Below are positions 20,602-32,667 of a stretch of DNA of 64,000 bases, in pieces. Made by a program: the position numbers and the translations under genes. The stretch covers positions 9,528,501 to 9,592,500 of the forward strand of contig WOAB01000109.1 in NCBI GenBank assembly GCA_027886185.1, read 5' to 3'. The stretch is from Rheum nobile (taxonomy: Eukaryota > Streptophyta > Magnoliopsida > Caryophyllales > Polygonaceae). A model generated the notes under the pieces. That model saw only the letters and a program-made list of their open reading frames with translations, was not told where the DNA came from and made no database searches. How positions within the stretch are numbered: the stretch's first letter is position 1; every line of letters begins with the position of its first letter.

Positions 20602-22139
20602 AAATGCCTTTAGGAGTTTCATGAAATCTGGACTGGCAAAGAAAATGTCGACGATCTTATTCGTCGTTAGATCCGACCTATACTCCATAAAGTAGTTGTT
20701 CTCCTTGCACTTATGGAAGAACTCTTGGACCACGGTTCTTCCTTCCATCCCATTATGTCGGACATTGTACACTTCATTGTACACTTGCTTCATTTTAGTG
20801 CAGTTGTTCCGGTCCTGGTTAAGTGTTGTTGCAATATTTGATGGTTTACTATGATTTTCTGTCATGACCTTACACAACTTTTTCTGCTCAAGTGTCATCC
20901 TGCCAACTGATGCATGCCCGTACAAGTCATCACCAATGACATGGTTGTGGGTTCCAACAACTATCTTGATTGTATATGAGTCCCTTAGTTTTTCTTGACA
21001 CAACAATCTGAATGAACAATCATATTTTTTGCTCCTTGTTCTTTGCCTTACTCTGTTTTCATCTTTAGGAATGTAAATTCCCGCTTTTTCACACAACAAC
21101 CATGACTTCCGAAGGCTTCCTCCACCAAATTAAAGTTTACATCTCGATCAATAGTGATGCAGAAGTGATTATCAAAGCTAATCTATCTAGCCCATTTAGT
21201 TGCATCATCTCTGGAGCCGAATACTTCACCCGTGGTAAACTTTTCTGAATAATCTTTCGAAACAATCACTTCTTCAGGTGTAGGATAATCAAAATGCGGC
21301 TGTGTGTGTAATGCCGGAAACCCAAACTTAGGTGGAGCCTGCCACCTTACGGACAGAATTCCACTACGAGCAAATGCCTTTAGGAGTTTCATGAAATCTG
21401 GACTGGCAAAGAAAATGTCGACGATCTTATTCGTCGTTAGATCCGACCTATACTCCATAAAGTAGTTGTTCTCCTTGCACTTATGGAAGAACTCTTGGAC
21501 CACGATTCTTCCTTCCATCCCACTATGTCGGACATTGTACACTTCATTGTACACTTGCTTCATTTTAGTGCAGTTGTTCCGGTCCTGGTTAAGTGTTGTT
21601 GCAATCTTTGATGGTTTGGTATGATTTTCTGTCATGACCTTACACAACTTTTTCTGCTCAAGTGTCATCCTGCCAACTGATGCATGCCCGTACAAGTCAT
21701 CACCAATGACATGGTTGTGGGTTCCAACAACTATCTTGATTGTATATGAGTCCCTCAGTTTTTCTTGACACAACAATCTGAATGAACAATCATATTTTTT
21801 GCTCCTTGTTCTTTGCCTTACTCTGTTTTCATCTTTAGGAATGTAAATTCCCGCTTTTTCACACAACAACCATGACTTCCGAAGGCTTCCTCCACCAAAT
21901 TAAAGTTTACATCTCGACCAATAGTGATGCAGAAGTGATTATCAAAGCTAATCTATCTAGCCCATTTAGTTGCATCATCTCTGGAGCCGAATACTTCACC
22001 CGTGGTAAACTTTTCTGAATAATCTTTCGAAACAATCACTTCTTCAGGTGTAGGATAATCAAAATGCGGCTGTGTGTGTAATGCCGAAAACCCAAACTTA
22101 GGTGGAGCCTGCCACCTTACGGACAAAATTCCACTATGA
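20602..22139. repeat. 769 bp tandem duplication within the MULE transposase gene
   Basis: Units 20602-21370 and 21371-22139 are collinear, with about ten differences by eye. Both contain the FAR1-domain coding segment and the GILSVRWQAPPKFGF segment of the N-terminus. The junction near 21370 joins a downstream coding segment directly to the GILSVRW segment, which produces a chimeric frame (21869-21183). Confidence 0.9.
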
Positions 22140-22345
22140 GTAAAACAATCTAATCCCGACATATGAGGTTGTTTAGGCGCCATAGGTTCGCCGAACAACC
22201 CAAGTGAGAAGGGTGGTGGTGTCATGTCCCACCCATCATTCAGGGACAGATTGTTAATACCGATGTTCATGATATTGTTCTCCTATTGAAGTAAAAAAAA
22301 CAAGTTAGCATAGAAGCATGTAAGAATCAAGTTTCTGTCAAACAA

Positions 22346-22484
22346 ATCCATATGTGACGAATAGACACATTCTATCCATCACGGATGGTATCACCCCATT
22401 CGTCACGTATGAACATTTTCCATACGTGACAGATGAATGACATCCATTCGTGACGGATGAAACAAGTCCATCCGTCACGGACTG
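22346..22484. repeat. TGACG-rich palindrome cluster in intron 1 of the MULE gene
   Basis: Several short palindromes lie here, including ATTCGTCACGTATG facing CATACGTGACAGATGAAT and TCCGTCACGGA. They share words with the palindromes at 19735 and 23025. They lie in the intron 22283-22782. Confidence 0.65.
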
Positions 22485-23024
22485 TTTTTCTTTCAAAAAA
22501 CAGTCGATGAACAAAGTTCTTGCACTTGCAATAATCTATTCAAAATTCAATATAACAAGGCCAAACAATCAAACATGCAGTTTTGCACACAAAATCTACA
22601 ACTTTTTAGTACAACTTAATCAAAGATGAAGTTTTTATGAACATATAGTAACAACTATTGAAATTACCTTAAGAAAGTGTTTGTTTTTCTCAAAGAACAA
22701 CTCAAACATATACATTCACAAGAAAGAACCCTAAAATTCTTAACTTTTACTAACATGTAAAGTAAAAGCTTAAAAAACATACCTCATTGTAATGATAACG
22801 CCTTGAAACATCTTCTTCACCATTGAAGTTGGAAAAATCATCTTCTTTTGCCATGGAAAAGAACTCTTGAAAATGGAAGAGAATGGAAGATGTGTTGTGG
22901 GAGGGAAAGGGAAGAGTGATGGAGAAGTTTAGGGTTTAATTTTGGTCGTAATATTGATGAGATATGACGGGGTAGTTAATGTTGTTAGGTGGGGACAAGT
23001 AACATTCAATTTTCTGGTTGTTTA

Positions 23025-23140
23025 CTTCGTCTGTGACGAACCATGTCCATCTGTCCGTGACGGATCAAAGTGATTCGTACGTGATGGATGGATCACTTTG
23101 GTCCGTCACGGACGGATGCACATGGTTCGTCACAGACAAA
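23025..23140. repeat. Long fold-back palindrome upstream of the MULE gene
   Basis: Arms of about 50 bp (TCTGTGACGAACCATGTCCA onward, and its complement ending ATGGTTCGTCACAGA) surround a loop of roughly 10-14 bases. It lies 170 bp upstream of the probable ATG at 22854, in promoter position. Confidence 0.75.
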
Positions 23141-23159
23141 ATGATGCGTGAAATAGCAA

Positions 23160-24668
23160 TTTCACCCGTGCGTGAAATAGAAATCGTGATGATATATACA
23201 TGTTTTGTTATACATGAAAGAAGATAAGGTGGTTTTGAAATGTAACGTGTGCATCACTTGATATATTACATTATTTTTAATTAGTAAATTGACACAACAT
23301 GGTATGACCGGTTTGTTCTTCACACATTGTTTGATCAACCAATTCACTTTAATTTCTAACTTTGAACAATAAACACTTCTATTTGCAAATTCTCACATAA
23401 ATATAATTTTACACATTAAAAAGTTAACAATTAAGAATCTCATCATACAACATTTGCAAATATTTAGAATGATCATTAATCAAATCATAATATGCTATCA
23501 CGTAACTGAGTAACTCCGAACCAATATACTCCGTATGATTTTACACACTTTTGATTATGAATGCTGCAAATAATTGAAATGTTCCATTATTAGGTAGTAC
23601 AGTAGTACTGTATTTAGCATCTTGATCGTACTCGGTAGGAGTGTAATCTTGTGTACTTATTATTAATTGATGAGATACAAAGTACGATATAAATGGAAAA
23701 AGGGGAAATTTGGACGCATATCCAACTTTTACAAAAACTAGTCCAATTTTTTTTATTATGGTGTTGTATCATGTATATTTAATAAAATTATATTATATTA
23801 ACATAAATCATAAAAAAATATTAGTCATAAACTTACAATATTAGTAAAAAAGAGGAAAATTTGAACAATATTGTTCAAATATATCATAATAAATTTGTAG
23901 AAATTAAAAAAAAAAAAATGATATGCTAAAGTAATATGTTATCAAATCAGTATACGATATTAGAAGATATATAATTGAACATACAAAAAAAAGTAAAAAC
24001 TTTAACAAAAATATATGGGTAAGGTTTTTTATTTGTAAGAATGATCTGTTTAATAAAAATCATGTTTCATCAATTTAATGTAAACAAATATATAATTTTA
24101 TGTAACAACTTATTGTCACAAATTAATTAAACTTTTAATTAATGTAAGTAATTTTAGAAATTATCAGATCCATCAATTTATTTTAATGTACGTTTATATT
24201 AGCTTTGATTAATTTTTATTGATCAATGGGCTTTTTTAATGTTAAAGTTGGCTAAATTTGCTCAATATTTAAAAGGATTATTGTTCAAGAGAATGTAATC
24301 AACTTAATAACACGAACAAAACAATTAATATCATGAACAACCACCATTTCTCTCACATCAAGTAAATGATACTTAAATTAAACATTTCATTTCAATATAA
24401 TAAAAAAATCAAACATCAATAACCGGAGCTTAAAAACGATCTGATGACTCAAAAGAAGCCAACTTTAATAAATATATATATATAGATACAAAAATATGCC
24501 CACTAAAACTTCACAGCTTTTGGTATTTAGGCATTAAGCACAAACTGATCCTAATTGAAGTCACATAGGGTGTCCAATAATAACGAACTTCTTAAAACGT
24601 GACTTAAAGGGTATTTTGTACTCTTAAGATATAAGGAGTAATATACTAGTGCAAGTCTGCAACTACCT
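23160..24668. other. AT-rich intergenic spacer
   Basis: Very AT-rich sequence with A and T runs and no open frame longer than about 60 codons. No terminal repeats, gene or RNA was recognised. It ends at the 9 bp target duplication of the PMD-carrying MULE. Confidence 0.6.
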
Positions 24669-24677
24669 TATAAATTC

Positions 24678-25138
24678 GGGTAGAATCTTCGCATCCGTAA
24701 TTTCTTGCGACGCACCCCATTTTGGGCGCAACAAGGATGCGCCCAAAATGGGGATAATTTTTTTTTAAAAAAAAAGTTTTAATCTTGGGCGCATCCTTGT
24801 TGCGCCCAAGATTAATAAATATTTGAACCGGGTTTAGTAACTCGGTTTAGGTTTAGCCGGTTCATGAATAAAAAAATAATAAAAATTTGAACCGGGTTTA
24901 GTAACCCGGTTTACAATTAATTTAAAGTTTAAAAAAAAAAAAAAAAATTTAAATTTTAAATTTTAAAAAAAATCAAATATTGAATCTGGATCTGGGCGCA
25001 ACATGGATGCGCCTAGATCCAGATATGGGCGCTACGTCGTAGCGCCCAAGTAAATGTTCTATTTACTTGGGCGCGACGACGTAGCGCCTCCTTCATCGTC
25101 TTCCTTCTTCGTCTTCATCACCTTCATCTTCTTCATCA
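24678..25138. repeat. Left terminal and subterminal region of the PMD-MULE with palindromes
   Basis: Palindromes with GGGCGC arms occur at about 24725-24745, 24786-24806, 24994-25014, 25026-25047 and 25069-25088 (arms such as GGGCGCAAC/ATGCGCCC and GGGCGCTACG/CGTAGCGCCC). Two copies of a GAACCGGGTTTAGTAA-type segment lie at 24825 and 24889. A CT-rich leader precedes the ATG of the PMD gene. Confidence 0.75.
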
Positions 25139-26121
25139 ATGACGGATTCCGGCGTCGGCGAAGATTCCCAGGGGAGAGCGGCGGAGAGCGGCGGTGAGAT
25201 CCGGCTTGAGGAGGGTGGGTCTTCCTTCGAGATCCCGGGGACAGCGGCCGAGAGCGGCGGCGGCGAGAGCAGTGGTGAGGCTAAGCGGCGACGGCTTGAG
25301 GCAGAGGAGTGCTCGGCGGTTGCGGCGGCGGCGGATCTGGACAGAAATCCAGAATTCACGGGCGATTGGGCGACGTGGCTGGCGGCGGCAACGTCCGAAA
25401 TTCCGGCATCGATGACGGGCGATGTTCCGGTGACGGCAGCGGCGGCGAGCGAGGTTCCGGTGGGGTCGGAAAATGCGTTGGAGGTTGCCGCGGCCGTTGG
25501 TGTCGAGGCGGTGGCCCAGGTTGGAGAGGCGAGCCAACCCAAATTGCCCCGAAAATATATTCATCGCGAAAGACACGAGATACGTATTTTTTCTTATTAA
25601 ATTTTATATTTAATAATATATATAATTCATTTCTAGAAATATTTAGATTTGTTAGAAAAAATTGGAATTACGTAAAAATTAGTGTAATTATATTATTAGA
25701 ATAAATTAGTATATTACAATTGCATATAGGTGAATTGCATATAATATAGTAGAATTGCATAAATTAGGTAATGTATAAGTTAGTATGTGTGATATCCCGT
25801 AATTCTGTAAGGATTATTCTGGGAATTTTTGGAATTTTCCCGAACACCCGTTTAGTACGTCGGATTTAATTCAGAAAGTCGGAGACATTCTGTAATGTGC
25901 TCTGTATCTGTAATATTTTTCTCAGTGAAGAATTATACAGTTAAGACCTGTTGAAAGTCTATACTCGTTCGTGTACGACTTTTGTTATCGCAAGTTAAAA
26001 TTAATACCAAATCTCTACCCAATTGGCTATTGCCCAAGAGGTGCAAATGGATTAACCATGGGTTAATACCCAAGGGCACAATTGGAAGGCTTTTTGGCTC
26101 CCAACAAGCCTCATCTTTGCC

Positions 26122-26129
26122 TATAAATA
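26122..26129 (+). promoter_or_regulatory. TATA box of the 3 kb solo LTR
   Basis: TATAAATA in the context GCCTATAAATAGAGGGC; conserved in position and context with the related solo LTR at 17814-17821. Confidence 0.6.
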
Positions 26130-26376
26130 GAGGGCATGGGTGAAGCTAGAAAGGGTGTGAAAAACGCCATTACACTGTCCATTTCTCGTCTCTCAAAAAC
26201 GCTCTCTCTCTCGGAAAGCTCTCGTGGATCGTTGGAGGCTCGTTTGGTGTCGTTCTCGGTGGCCAAAGGAGACTTGGAAGGCCCTTAGAAGCCTAGACGC
26301 CAAGCAAGGCGAAAGGCGAACCAAATCGAGCGTCGCGGGTAAGATTTCTCGTCCGTTTTTAAGTTTCTGTTCAGCG

Positions 26377-26600
26377 ACGGCGACCGCTGCCAGGGAGACG
26401 GCGACCGCCGCCAGGAACGGCGACCGCCGTGTTGTGGACGGCGACCGCTGTGTTGGGGACGGTGACCGCCGTGTTATGGCCGGCGACCGCCGTGAAGTTC
26501 TTAGTGCCGCCGTGGAGGAAGCCGATGAGCGGCGCCCGCCGTGCTTGAGACGGCGACCGCCGTGATGGTGGCGGCGACCGCCGTGATGGTGGCGGCGCCC
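26377..26600. repeat. GC-rich minisatellite GGCGACCGCCG in the solo LTR
   Basis: At least nine diverged copies of a unit containing CGGCGACCGCCGTG occur in about 220 bp. The unit is itself nearly palindromic. The related LTR has a different GC-rich block here (17440-17560), so this part of the LTR evolves quickly. Confidence 0.75.
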
Positions 26601-27164
26601 GCCGCAATTGTTGGTGGCCGGCCGTGAAGGGTAGTTGCCCGGGAGTTGTGCGTTGGCTTCCGAGACCTTCGATCGGGTCTCGTATCCTTCGATTTCTTTC
26701 GTCCTTTCGTATATTCGTACTATTCTTTGTCGAATCTAACCTAGGGTTCCTTTTTGGGTCGACTCGAAGGTGTTTATGCTAGTGGAGCTATACGCGTGTC
26801 GAGCCCGGAATCCCGTTGTCTCTGCTTTGTTCCAGATCTGCGGACTAAGGCAAGTGGCGGTTCGCTCTTGCTCATCGTTCCATATTTACATTAATTATCA
26901 ACTGTTTATCTGAGTAATTAATTTGGAATGATTATCTGTGTTTGTCTGGAATTGGTTTTATAAACTGTTTTGGAAAATCATATAATAGGTTGTATATCTG
27001 CTAGAACGACGCTATTATCTGTGATCGCCTTCCGGGCATTTATGTGGATTAATAGGAAAACTAATCCAAGTAAGGATTAACTGTTTCTATTATCTCTTTG
27101 TTTAAGTTAATTGCCTGGATGGCTTTAATGTGATAATTGCTGTGTTAGACTGTTTAGTTAACAC

Positions 27165-27320
27165 GAGTGTTCGTAGGAACGCTAATCCAAGTAAGGATTA
27201 GTCGTTTCTTTATAACTTAATGTGTGTAGGAACGCTAATCCAAGTAAGGATTAGTCGTTTCTTTATAATTTAATATTCGTGGGAACGCTAATCCAAGTAA
27301 GGATTTGTCATTTCTTTAAA
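27165..27320. repeat. Tandem repeat of about 57 bp, three copies, in the solo LTR
   Basis: Each unit contains GGAACGCTAATCCAAGTAAG followed by GATTAGTCGTTTCTTTATAA-like sequence, with a few substitutions. Confidence 0.8.
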
Positions 27321-27364
27321 TCATAATATTCCTCGGGGTTATTGCCGAATAATTTAAGGGTCAT

Positions 27365-28891
27365 TGATAGGTCCAAATCCTACCCCGCAAGTGTACGGGT
27401 TCGGTTGTAGTATCAAGGTGTCGAACTCTGGGACTACGTAGTACCAATTGTAAGACCAACTAATAGATTAAGTCATAGACAAGAAAAGTTGTTGTTCGGT
27501 TTCAATTGCAACAAATGTCAAGCAAAACAAGATTATCAATTAGGGAAAAAGCTTCCAAGGTTAGGATCCCTACAATGGTGCCACGGTAGATTCTAAGCAA
27601 TATTTGATTAGATTTCAATATGAATGTCAATTGAAGGTCTCACTATCTAATGTCAACACTACCTCTTTGTCGGACGAATAGTGTACGTACCTAAATTTGA
27701 TTAGCAGTCACTTTCGCACAAAGCTAATCGAATAAAGATCCATTAAGTTCGGTATAGATCAATGGACAAGTAGAAACAACATCCACTTTCGCGCTCAGCG
27801 GAATCTACTCATCCAAGAATCTATTCGATAGTCAAGTACCACAAGAGGATTAAGTCACTTTCGCGCAAATAATCCTCAAGTTCTATCCTAGGGATCTATC
27901 TAACATCAATCTCCTATTATCATTATCTCCGTTCGGTCTCAAATTCTAATAGAAATCCCAATTACAGATCAATTAGGTCATTAAGCAACCTAGGATAGAA
28001 TCAATTCACATTCACATATCCATACAATCAAATACCGCCATCAAACCTACCAAAATCACCATTGGGTTCACCCAACCTTAGAAAAGAAGATTTAGCTAGA
28101 CATGAGAGAGTAAGAAATCAATTCCATTGAAAGAAACAACATACCAATTGTCTTCTCAAAAGAGATTCGAATTCCCAACGATTCAATGTAGCCCAATCTC
28201 CAAGTTCTTCCCTAGGGTTTTTGAGAGCTTTAGAAACGTAAAATGCAGTTACAAGATAATGGAATAGCAGTTCTAACAAGGCTTTTATACCCCCCTCCGA
28301 ATAGAAGACAAAACGCTCGGGATTAAACGAGTCGGAAATGAAACAGCGTCCCGACCCGGCCCGAAGCCCGGCCGGGTCATGGCCGGGTTACACTCAGTTG
28401 AAGTCTGCCGTGCTGACCCGGCCAGATACCCGGTCGGGTCATGACCGGGTTACACTCAGTTGAAGTCTGCCGTGCTGACCCGGTCGCAAGCCCGGTCGGG
28501 TCGTGACCGGGCTTGTCCCAGTTTCTGTCTTGAGCGGCTTCCGCGATTCGGGGTGAGATCCGGCCGGGTCATGGCCGGGTTTGGCCCAGTTTCCTCCTTT
28601 AGCTCTTGTCTCGGACTCTCTCCTTGATCGGCCTCAGTCCCGCCTTCTTCTTATCATCCGTGCCCTCGACGTTGGCATCATCCCTTCGAGTCATCCACTC
28701 GAACATCTTCATATCAAAGCCATCATTCTCCAAAAACGCCTCCAAAAGATCCTGAAATGAGACAAACGCAAGAGTAGACTCCAAACACCACTAATCTACT
28801 AAGACCAAATAAAACTAAAAGGAAAAGGAGCAAAACAAACCAAAATGACAAAAATAAACGTGACCTAAACTAGTCTAAATGCATGCTATCA
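27365..28891 (-). repeat. 3' LTR of the Athila element
   Basis: 1527 bp, TG...CA. Its neighbour on the internal side (minus strand TTGGGGGAATT, 28902-28892) is the polypurine tract. It contains three GC-rich units with CCCGGTC...GACCGGG arms between 28360 and 28580. Confidence 0.95.
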
Positions 28892-29531
28892 AATTCCCCC
28901 AAGCTTGAACCTTGCTTGTCCTCAAGTAAGAAATCAATTCGACACACCACAAAACTGGCAAGCTGTGCATTCATCTCAACAATGGTCTAGGCAAAAATTA
29001 TAGAAGAAAGGCTTCACAATAGAAGTCATAACATGCATGTGTAACATCAAAGAGACAAAGCAGGCATATCCATTCTAAACCTCACATAGGACATTGTAAT
29101 CTCTCTCTCTCAAGTGTTTAAAGTTGGACATTTAACGCTCAAATCTCACTAATGAAAACTTGACTACCATAAGCTTGCATAAGACTTAAATCTCCACCAC
29201 GAAAAACCTTGCACACTACACAAATCAAGAGGTCTTTTGTTAGGTTGTAATGGGGCCAAGGTAATGACAAGTGGGTAGGGGAATTGTTTGGCCATGTGGT
29301 GCAAGTCCGAGGAACATCGGAAATAGTCTATCTCGACATTACAAAAGAGTGCACCGAAATTGAAGAACACAACAATCATTCCCAACCACTATGCTTCACT
29401 CGATTTTTTTTTTTTTTTTATTGACCCCAGCATTAGTAAAATTGTTTCCACTCCAATGATTCATCGAGATACAAGCATTTGTGAATGCACTCGAACACTA
29501 AGTAATGTGGAGAACGACTTCACTCTTTATT

Positions 29532-29574
<43 letters not shown>

Positions 29575-30341
29575 TTTTTTTGTATACCCAAGAACTTTAC
29601 AATTGCAATACATACAAAAACTCCCCCAAGCTTATTTCCCAAGCACTCACACAAGTCAATATAGTATATTCCTAGCTCCTCGGAGGGGAGAAAGGCTCAT
29701 AAAATGAGGTTTGGCCAAATTTGTGAAGCTTATCAATCAAATCGGAAAATGAAGGCTCAAAGGGGAATTAATGTAAAGGGTAGTCATGGGTAAATGGGGT
29801 ATCAAACTAATTGCCTCAATCATTTTCTGTGCATGTACAAAAGTCATAATGTGGTCTTGAAAAACAGTGCAAATGCAAGTTCTAGAGCAAGCAATCAAGA
29901 GTGAGCATCACACATAAAGAGAAAGGACTCGTGAAAGTTTAGTAGTCCTAATACAGGCCAAAAGAACCTCACGTGGCTTTTTGTCTAGAATTTCAATGCC
30001 AACTTAAATCTCAAAGAATATGCATGCTCATCCAATCATCAAACAAGTTCAAAACCAAGCTAGACATCATCAGGACTTCAAACACTTCAAGCAAGTCTAT
30101 GGGATAGAATTGAAACTTTTTAGAAGATAAAGGGAATGATAGCTCCTATCATGCACATGCAACTAACAATGCAACTAACAATGCAAATGCAACTAATCAT
30201 GCAAACTATATGAAATGCAAAACGAAAATACACCCCGCCCCCAAGCTAGAATCCTACATTGTCCCCAATGTAGAAAATAAAGCGTAAGGAAAAAGGAGTA
30301 CTCACAATTATTCTACTACGGTGCAAGGGATGGAGAGGAGT
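28892..30341. other. Athila 3' non-coding region with CT microsatellite
   Basis: This lies between the downstream ORF and the 3' LTR. It contains a CT dinucleotide run followed by a T run (about 29539-29581), another T run at 29405, and the motif CCCCCAAGCTT repeated near 28896 and 29623. No coding frame is convincing. Confidence 0.6.
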
Positions 30342-31709
30342 CTACTCTCGTGGAGGCGGAGAACCGGGGAAGCGCCAGCTATGGAACTCATCACGCAAAT
30401 CATCGATGCGCTGGTTGACGCTAGCAAATCCGCCCGCTATGTCCTGCTGCATTGTCTCGAGCATGGAGTAAAAGCGGGGATCAAAGCCCTGTGAGCTCCC
30501 AGCAGCGGGACCGGACGCATCAGCAGCATCATCCTCGTCCCCAGCTTCATCTTGCTCTTCTGCTTCCATGGGGGCGGCCCTAGCTTGCTTGCCGCTGGAG
30601 TGAGGAGGATCTGACGGCAGAGGACGCACATTCCAGTTGGCTGGCTGCTGGAGGGAAGTGCGCGCCGGATTGGGGAGACGGAGAAGCCGCTTTCCCCCGT
30701 CAAGCATTGGGAGCACCCAATACCAAGAGGTATCGCGCTGGACCACCACCCCCATACTGGTTAGCGTGGAAAAATCAAGAGCACAGGAGGGTTAGTAGTC
30801 GCGGCGTCCCGCCAAAGAAATGCCGAAATGCCTAGCCAAGGTAGTCACTAGCCCACCAACAGCAATGGTCCTGCTGCTCTTATGGCCCACGAAGCGCAAG
30901 TGCCCTATCAGAAAGGCAGCAGAATTGATCTCATGGTTGTTCAGTGCAGCGCAAAGGACAAGCATCTCCTTCTTGGAAGCGCTGTTCTCAGATCCATCAC
31001 CGCGCCCAAAGATAGTGTGGGCCATGAACCGGTGGAAGAGGCAGATGGCCGGATTAGTGATCCAAGAAGCTTTGGTTTTGGCGGGGTCATACCGGTGAGA
31101 GGCCGCAACTTCCATCCAAAAGCGCAGATAATCGCAGAAGTAAACCTTGCACTCAGCGCGAGGAGCTTCTCTACTAGCGATGGGAAATCCGAAGATGGCG
31201 CTAACCTCAGCCAAGGTGAGAGTTATGTCGACGTTCCCCAGTCGGAACGTGCAAAGTCCCTCATCGCGGTTGTCTCCGTGTAGGATGTCACATTCCACAC
31301 TACTCAGGAACTCCAGGGTGAGATGCTGGTAAGTGGGCTGCTCAAAGTGAATGAAGTTCTGCCACCCTAACCGTGCGGCTATCCACTCAACGTCCTCAGC
31401 AATCCCAAGAGTGGCAAGCATCTGGAAGTCCAAGAAGCGTGTGGGCATGAACGCTCGATCCTTGATTTTCAGGAACTCCTTGCGGTGATCATCAGAAGCG
31501 AAGGTGATTCCCATCGCGTTAGCAGCGTCCGCACCCCCTCGAGGGTTGGCGCGGGATCTAGAAGAGCTCGCTGTGGCCGGTCGTGGTCTCTTGGAAGTTG
31601 ACATTTTTGGTTTCCTGGAAGCCGATACACACAACAGAACAAGCAAAACCAAGGTAATGCATACCCACATAATTGTCGTTCCGGCAAGAACGACCCATAA
31701 TTTCAGCAC
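30342..31709 (-). pseudogene. Athila-type downstream ORF (ATHILA ORF1 / 'env-like position') with one stop
   Basis: The frame 31709-30792 (305 codons) and 30755-30342 (137 codons) are in phase, separated by TAA at 30792-30794. The likely start is the internal Met at about 31601 (MSTSKRPRPATASSS), because the preceding hydrophobic residues follow a possible splice acceptor. The core reads VEWIAARLGWQNFIHFEQPT, SVECDILHGDN, LCTFRLGNVDITLTLAEVSA and IFGFPIASREAP, as in the ATHILA (PF03078-like) family. The C-terminus is acidic, then QGFDPRFYSMLETMQQDIAG, a short coiled coil. It occupies the env position but has no clear signal peptide plus membrane anchor; its function is unknown. The TFRLGNVDITL..EV..IFGF stretch resembles the PMD motif. 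Confidence 0.75.
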
Positions 31710-32667
31710 AAAGGGTCAAACAAGTGTAATCCCAAGTAGCATATATGTCGTTCGAGCAAGAACGAGCAACAATTATAGCACAAGATTCATATGAGCAAAC
31801 CAACCAACAAGGATCACATACTAGCAAGAACAAACAATGAGCACACCACAAAAATTCAAGCAAACCACCAACCACTAGCAATTTCACCCAAATTTACCCC
31901 CAAATTAAGAAATCTTGAAATTAACCTAACATTGCTAGGAAATCAACAAGCTCGAAATTTAGACCCAAGTATCCACCCAATTCAAGCAATCAAGCATCCA
32001 AATCAAGAATACAAACCTATAATCACCCAATATCCAACAATAGAAATTAGACCTAGGGTTAGAAACTATACCTTGATTGCTTAGGAATGGTGAAGGGGAG
32101 AACGAAGGAGGGAGGTGTCGGTGGTGGTGGGGTTCTTCGGTGTTGTCAGTGGTTCGTGCGGCTTGGAAGGGAGGAGAGAGACGAGCGGGGCTGGTGCGCG
32201 GCGAGAGAGAGGGAAGACAACGAGAGGAGAGGAGAGGAGAGGTGTGGGGGCTGACCCGGTCGGGTTGGGGAATAAAAGAAAAGGGTGCTGGAAATTGGGC
32301 GAAAACTGAGAGCAGCCCGGTCGACACCCGGTCGGGTCTCGGTCGGGTTTCGCTCAGTTAAGCCACACACCCTTTCTTTCTTTCTTTTTTTTTTTTTACA
32401 TAGGTATGTGAAACCCGGTTGAGACCCGGTCGGGTCACGACCGGGCTTCTCTCAGTCAAGCAAACCCGGTCCGAAGCCCGGTCCCCTGTCATTGCTTTGC
32501 GCGACCAGCTGAGCGAAACCCGGTCGAAACCCGGTCGGGTCACGGCCGGGTTACGCTCAGTTGAGCATGGTCGACCCTTTTATTGAAAGAAGAAAGAAAA
32601 CGTACCTGATGGGTTGCCTCCCATCCATCGCTTGTTTACGGTCATTAGCTTGACCTTCCGTCGTCTT
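31710..32667. other. Athila spacer between pol and the downstream ORF, with GGTCGGGT repeats
   Basis: Between 32250 and 32565 there are several units built on CCCGGTCGGGTC...GACCGGG, followed by CTCAGTTGAG-like sequence. The same motif occurs in the LTRs (28360-28580). 32110-32250 is purine-rich (GAGAGGAGAGG). The region may hold an intron or promoter for the downstream ORF; no gene is seen. Confidence 0.55.

Larger units (their letters stand above)
19102..22854 (-). pseudogene. FAR1-type Mutator-like (MULE) transposase, decayed and internally duplicated
   Basis: Likely exons on the minus strand: 22854-22783 (starts MAKEDDFSNFNGEED), 22282-20561, 20482-19973 and 19666-19102, with GT/AG introns. 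A FAR1-like DNA-binding domain is seen around KKYDCSFRLLC and VVGTHNHVIGDDLYGHAS. The MULE catalytic domain reads LLLDSTYSTNK, YDLPFLEIIGVTSTW and TCLVTDREKALMNA. A SWIM zinc finger (CTCQMRMIDGLSCVH) lies near the C-terminus, so the domain order is normal. The gene is broken by a TAG after KWAR (21953), a frameshift near 21870 and a 769 bp tandem duplication of the DNA-binding region. It would have cut and inserted its element in the nucleus. The element's terminal repeats were not identified. Confidence 0.8.

Noticed and set aside
24669..24760. First read as an isolated GC-rich inverted repeat
   Set aside because: It proved to be one end of the 27.9 kb Mutator-like element, once the matching end and TSD at 52490-52557 were found.
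26224..26607. ORFs on both strands in the GC-rich part of the 3 kb solo LTR
   Set aside because: They are by-products of the GGCGACCGCCG minisatellite.
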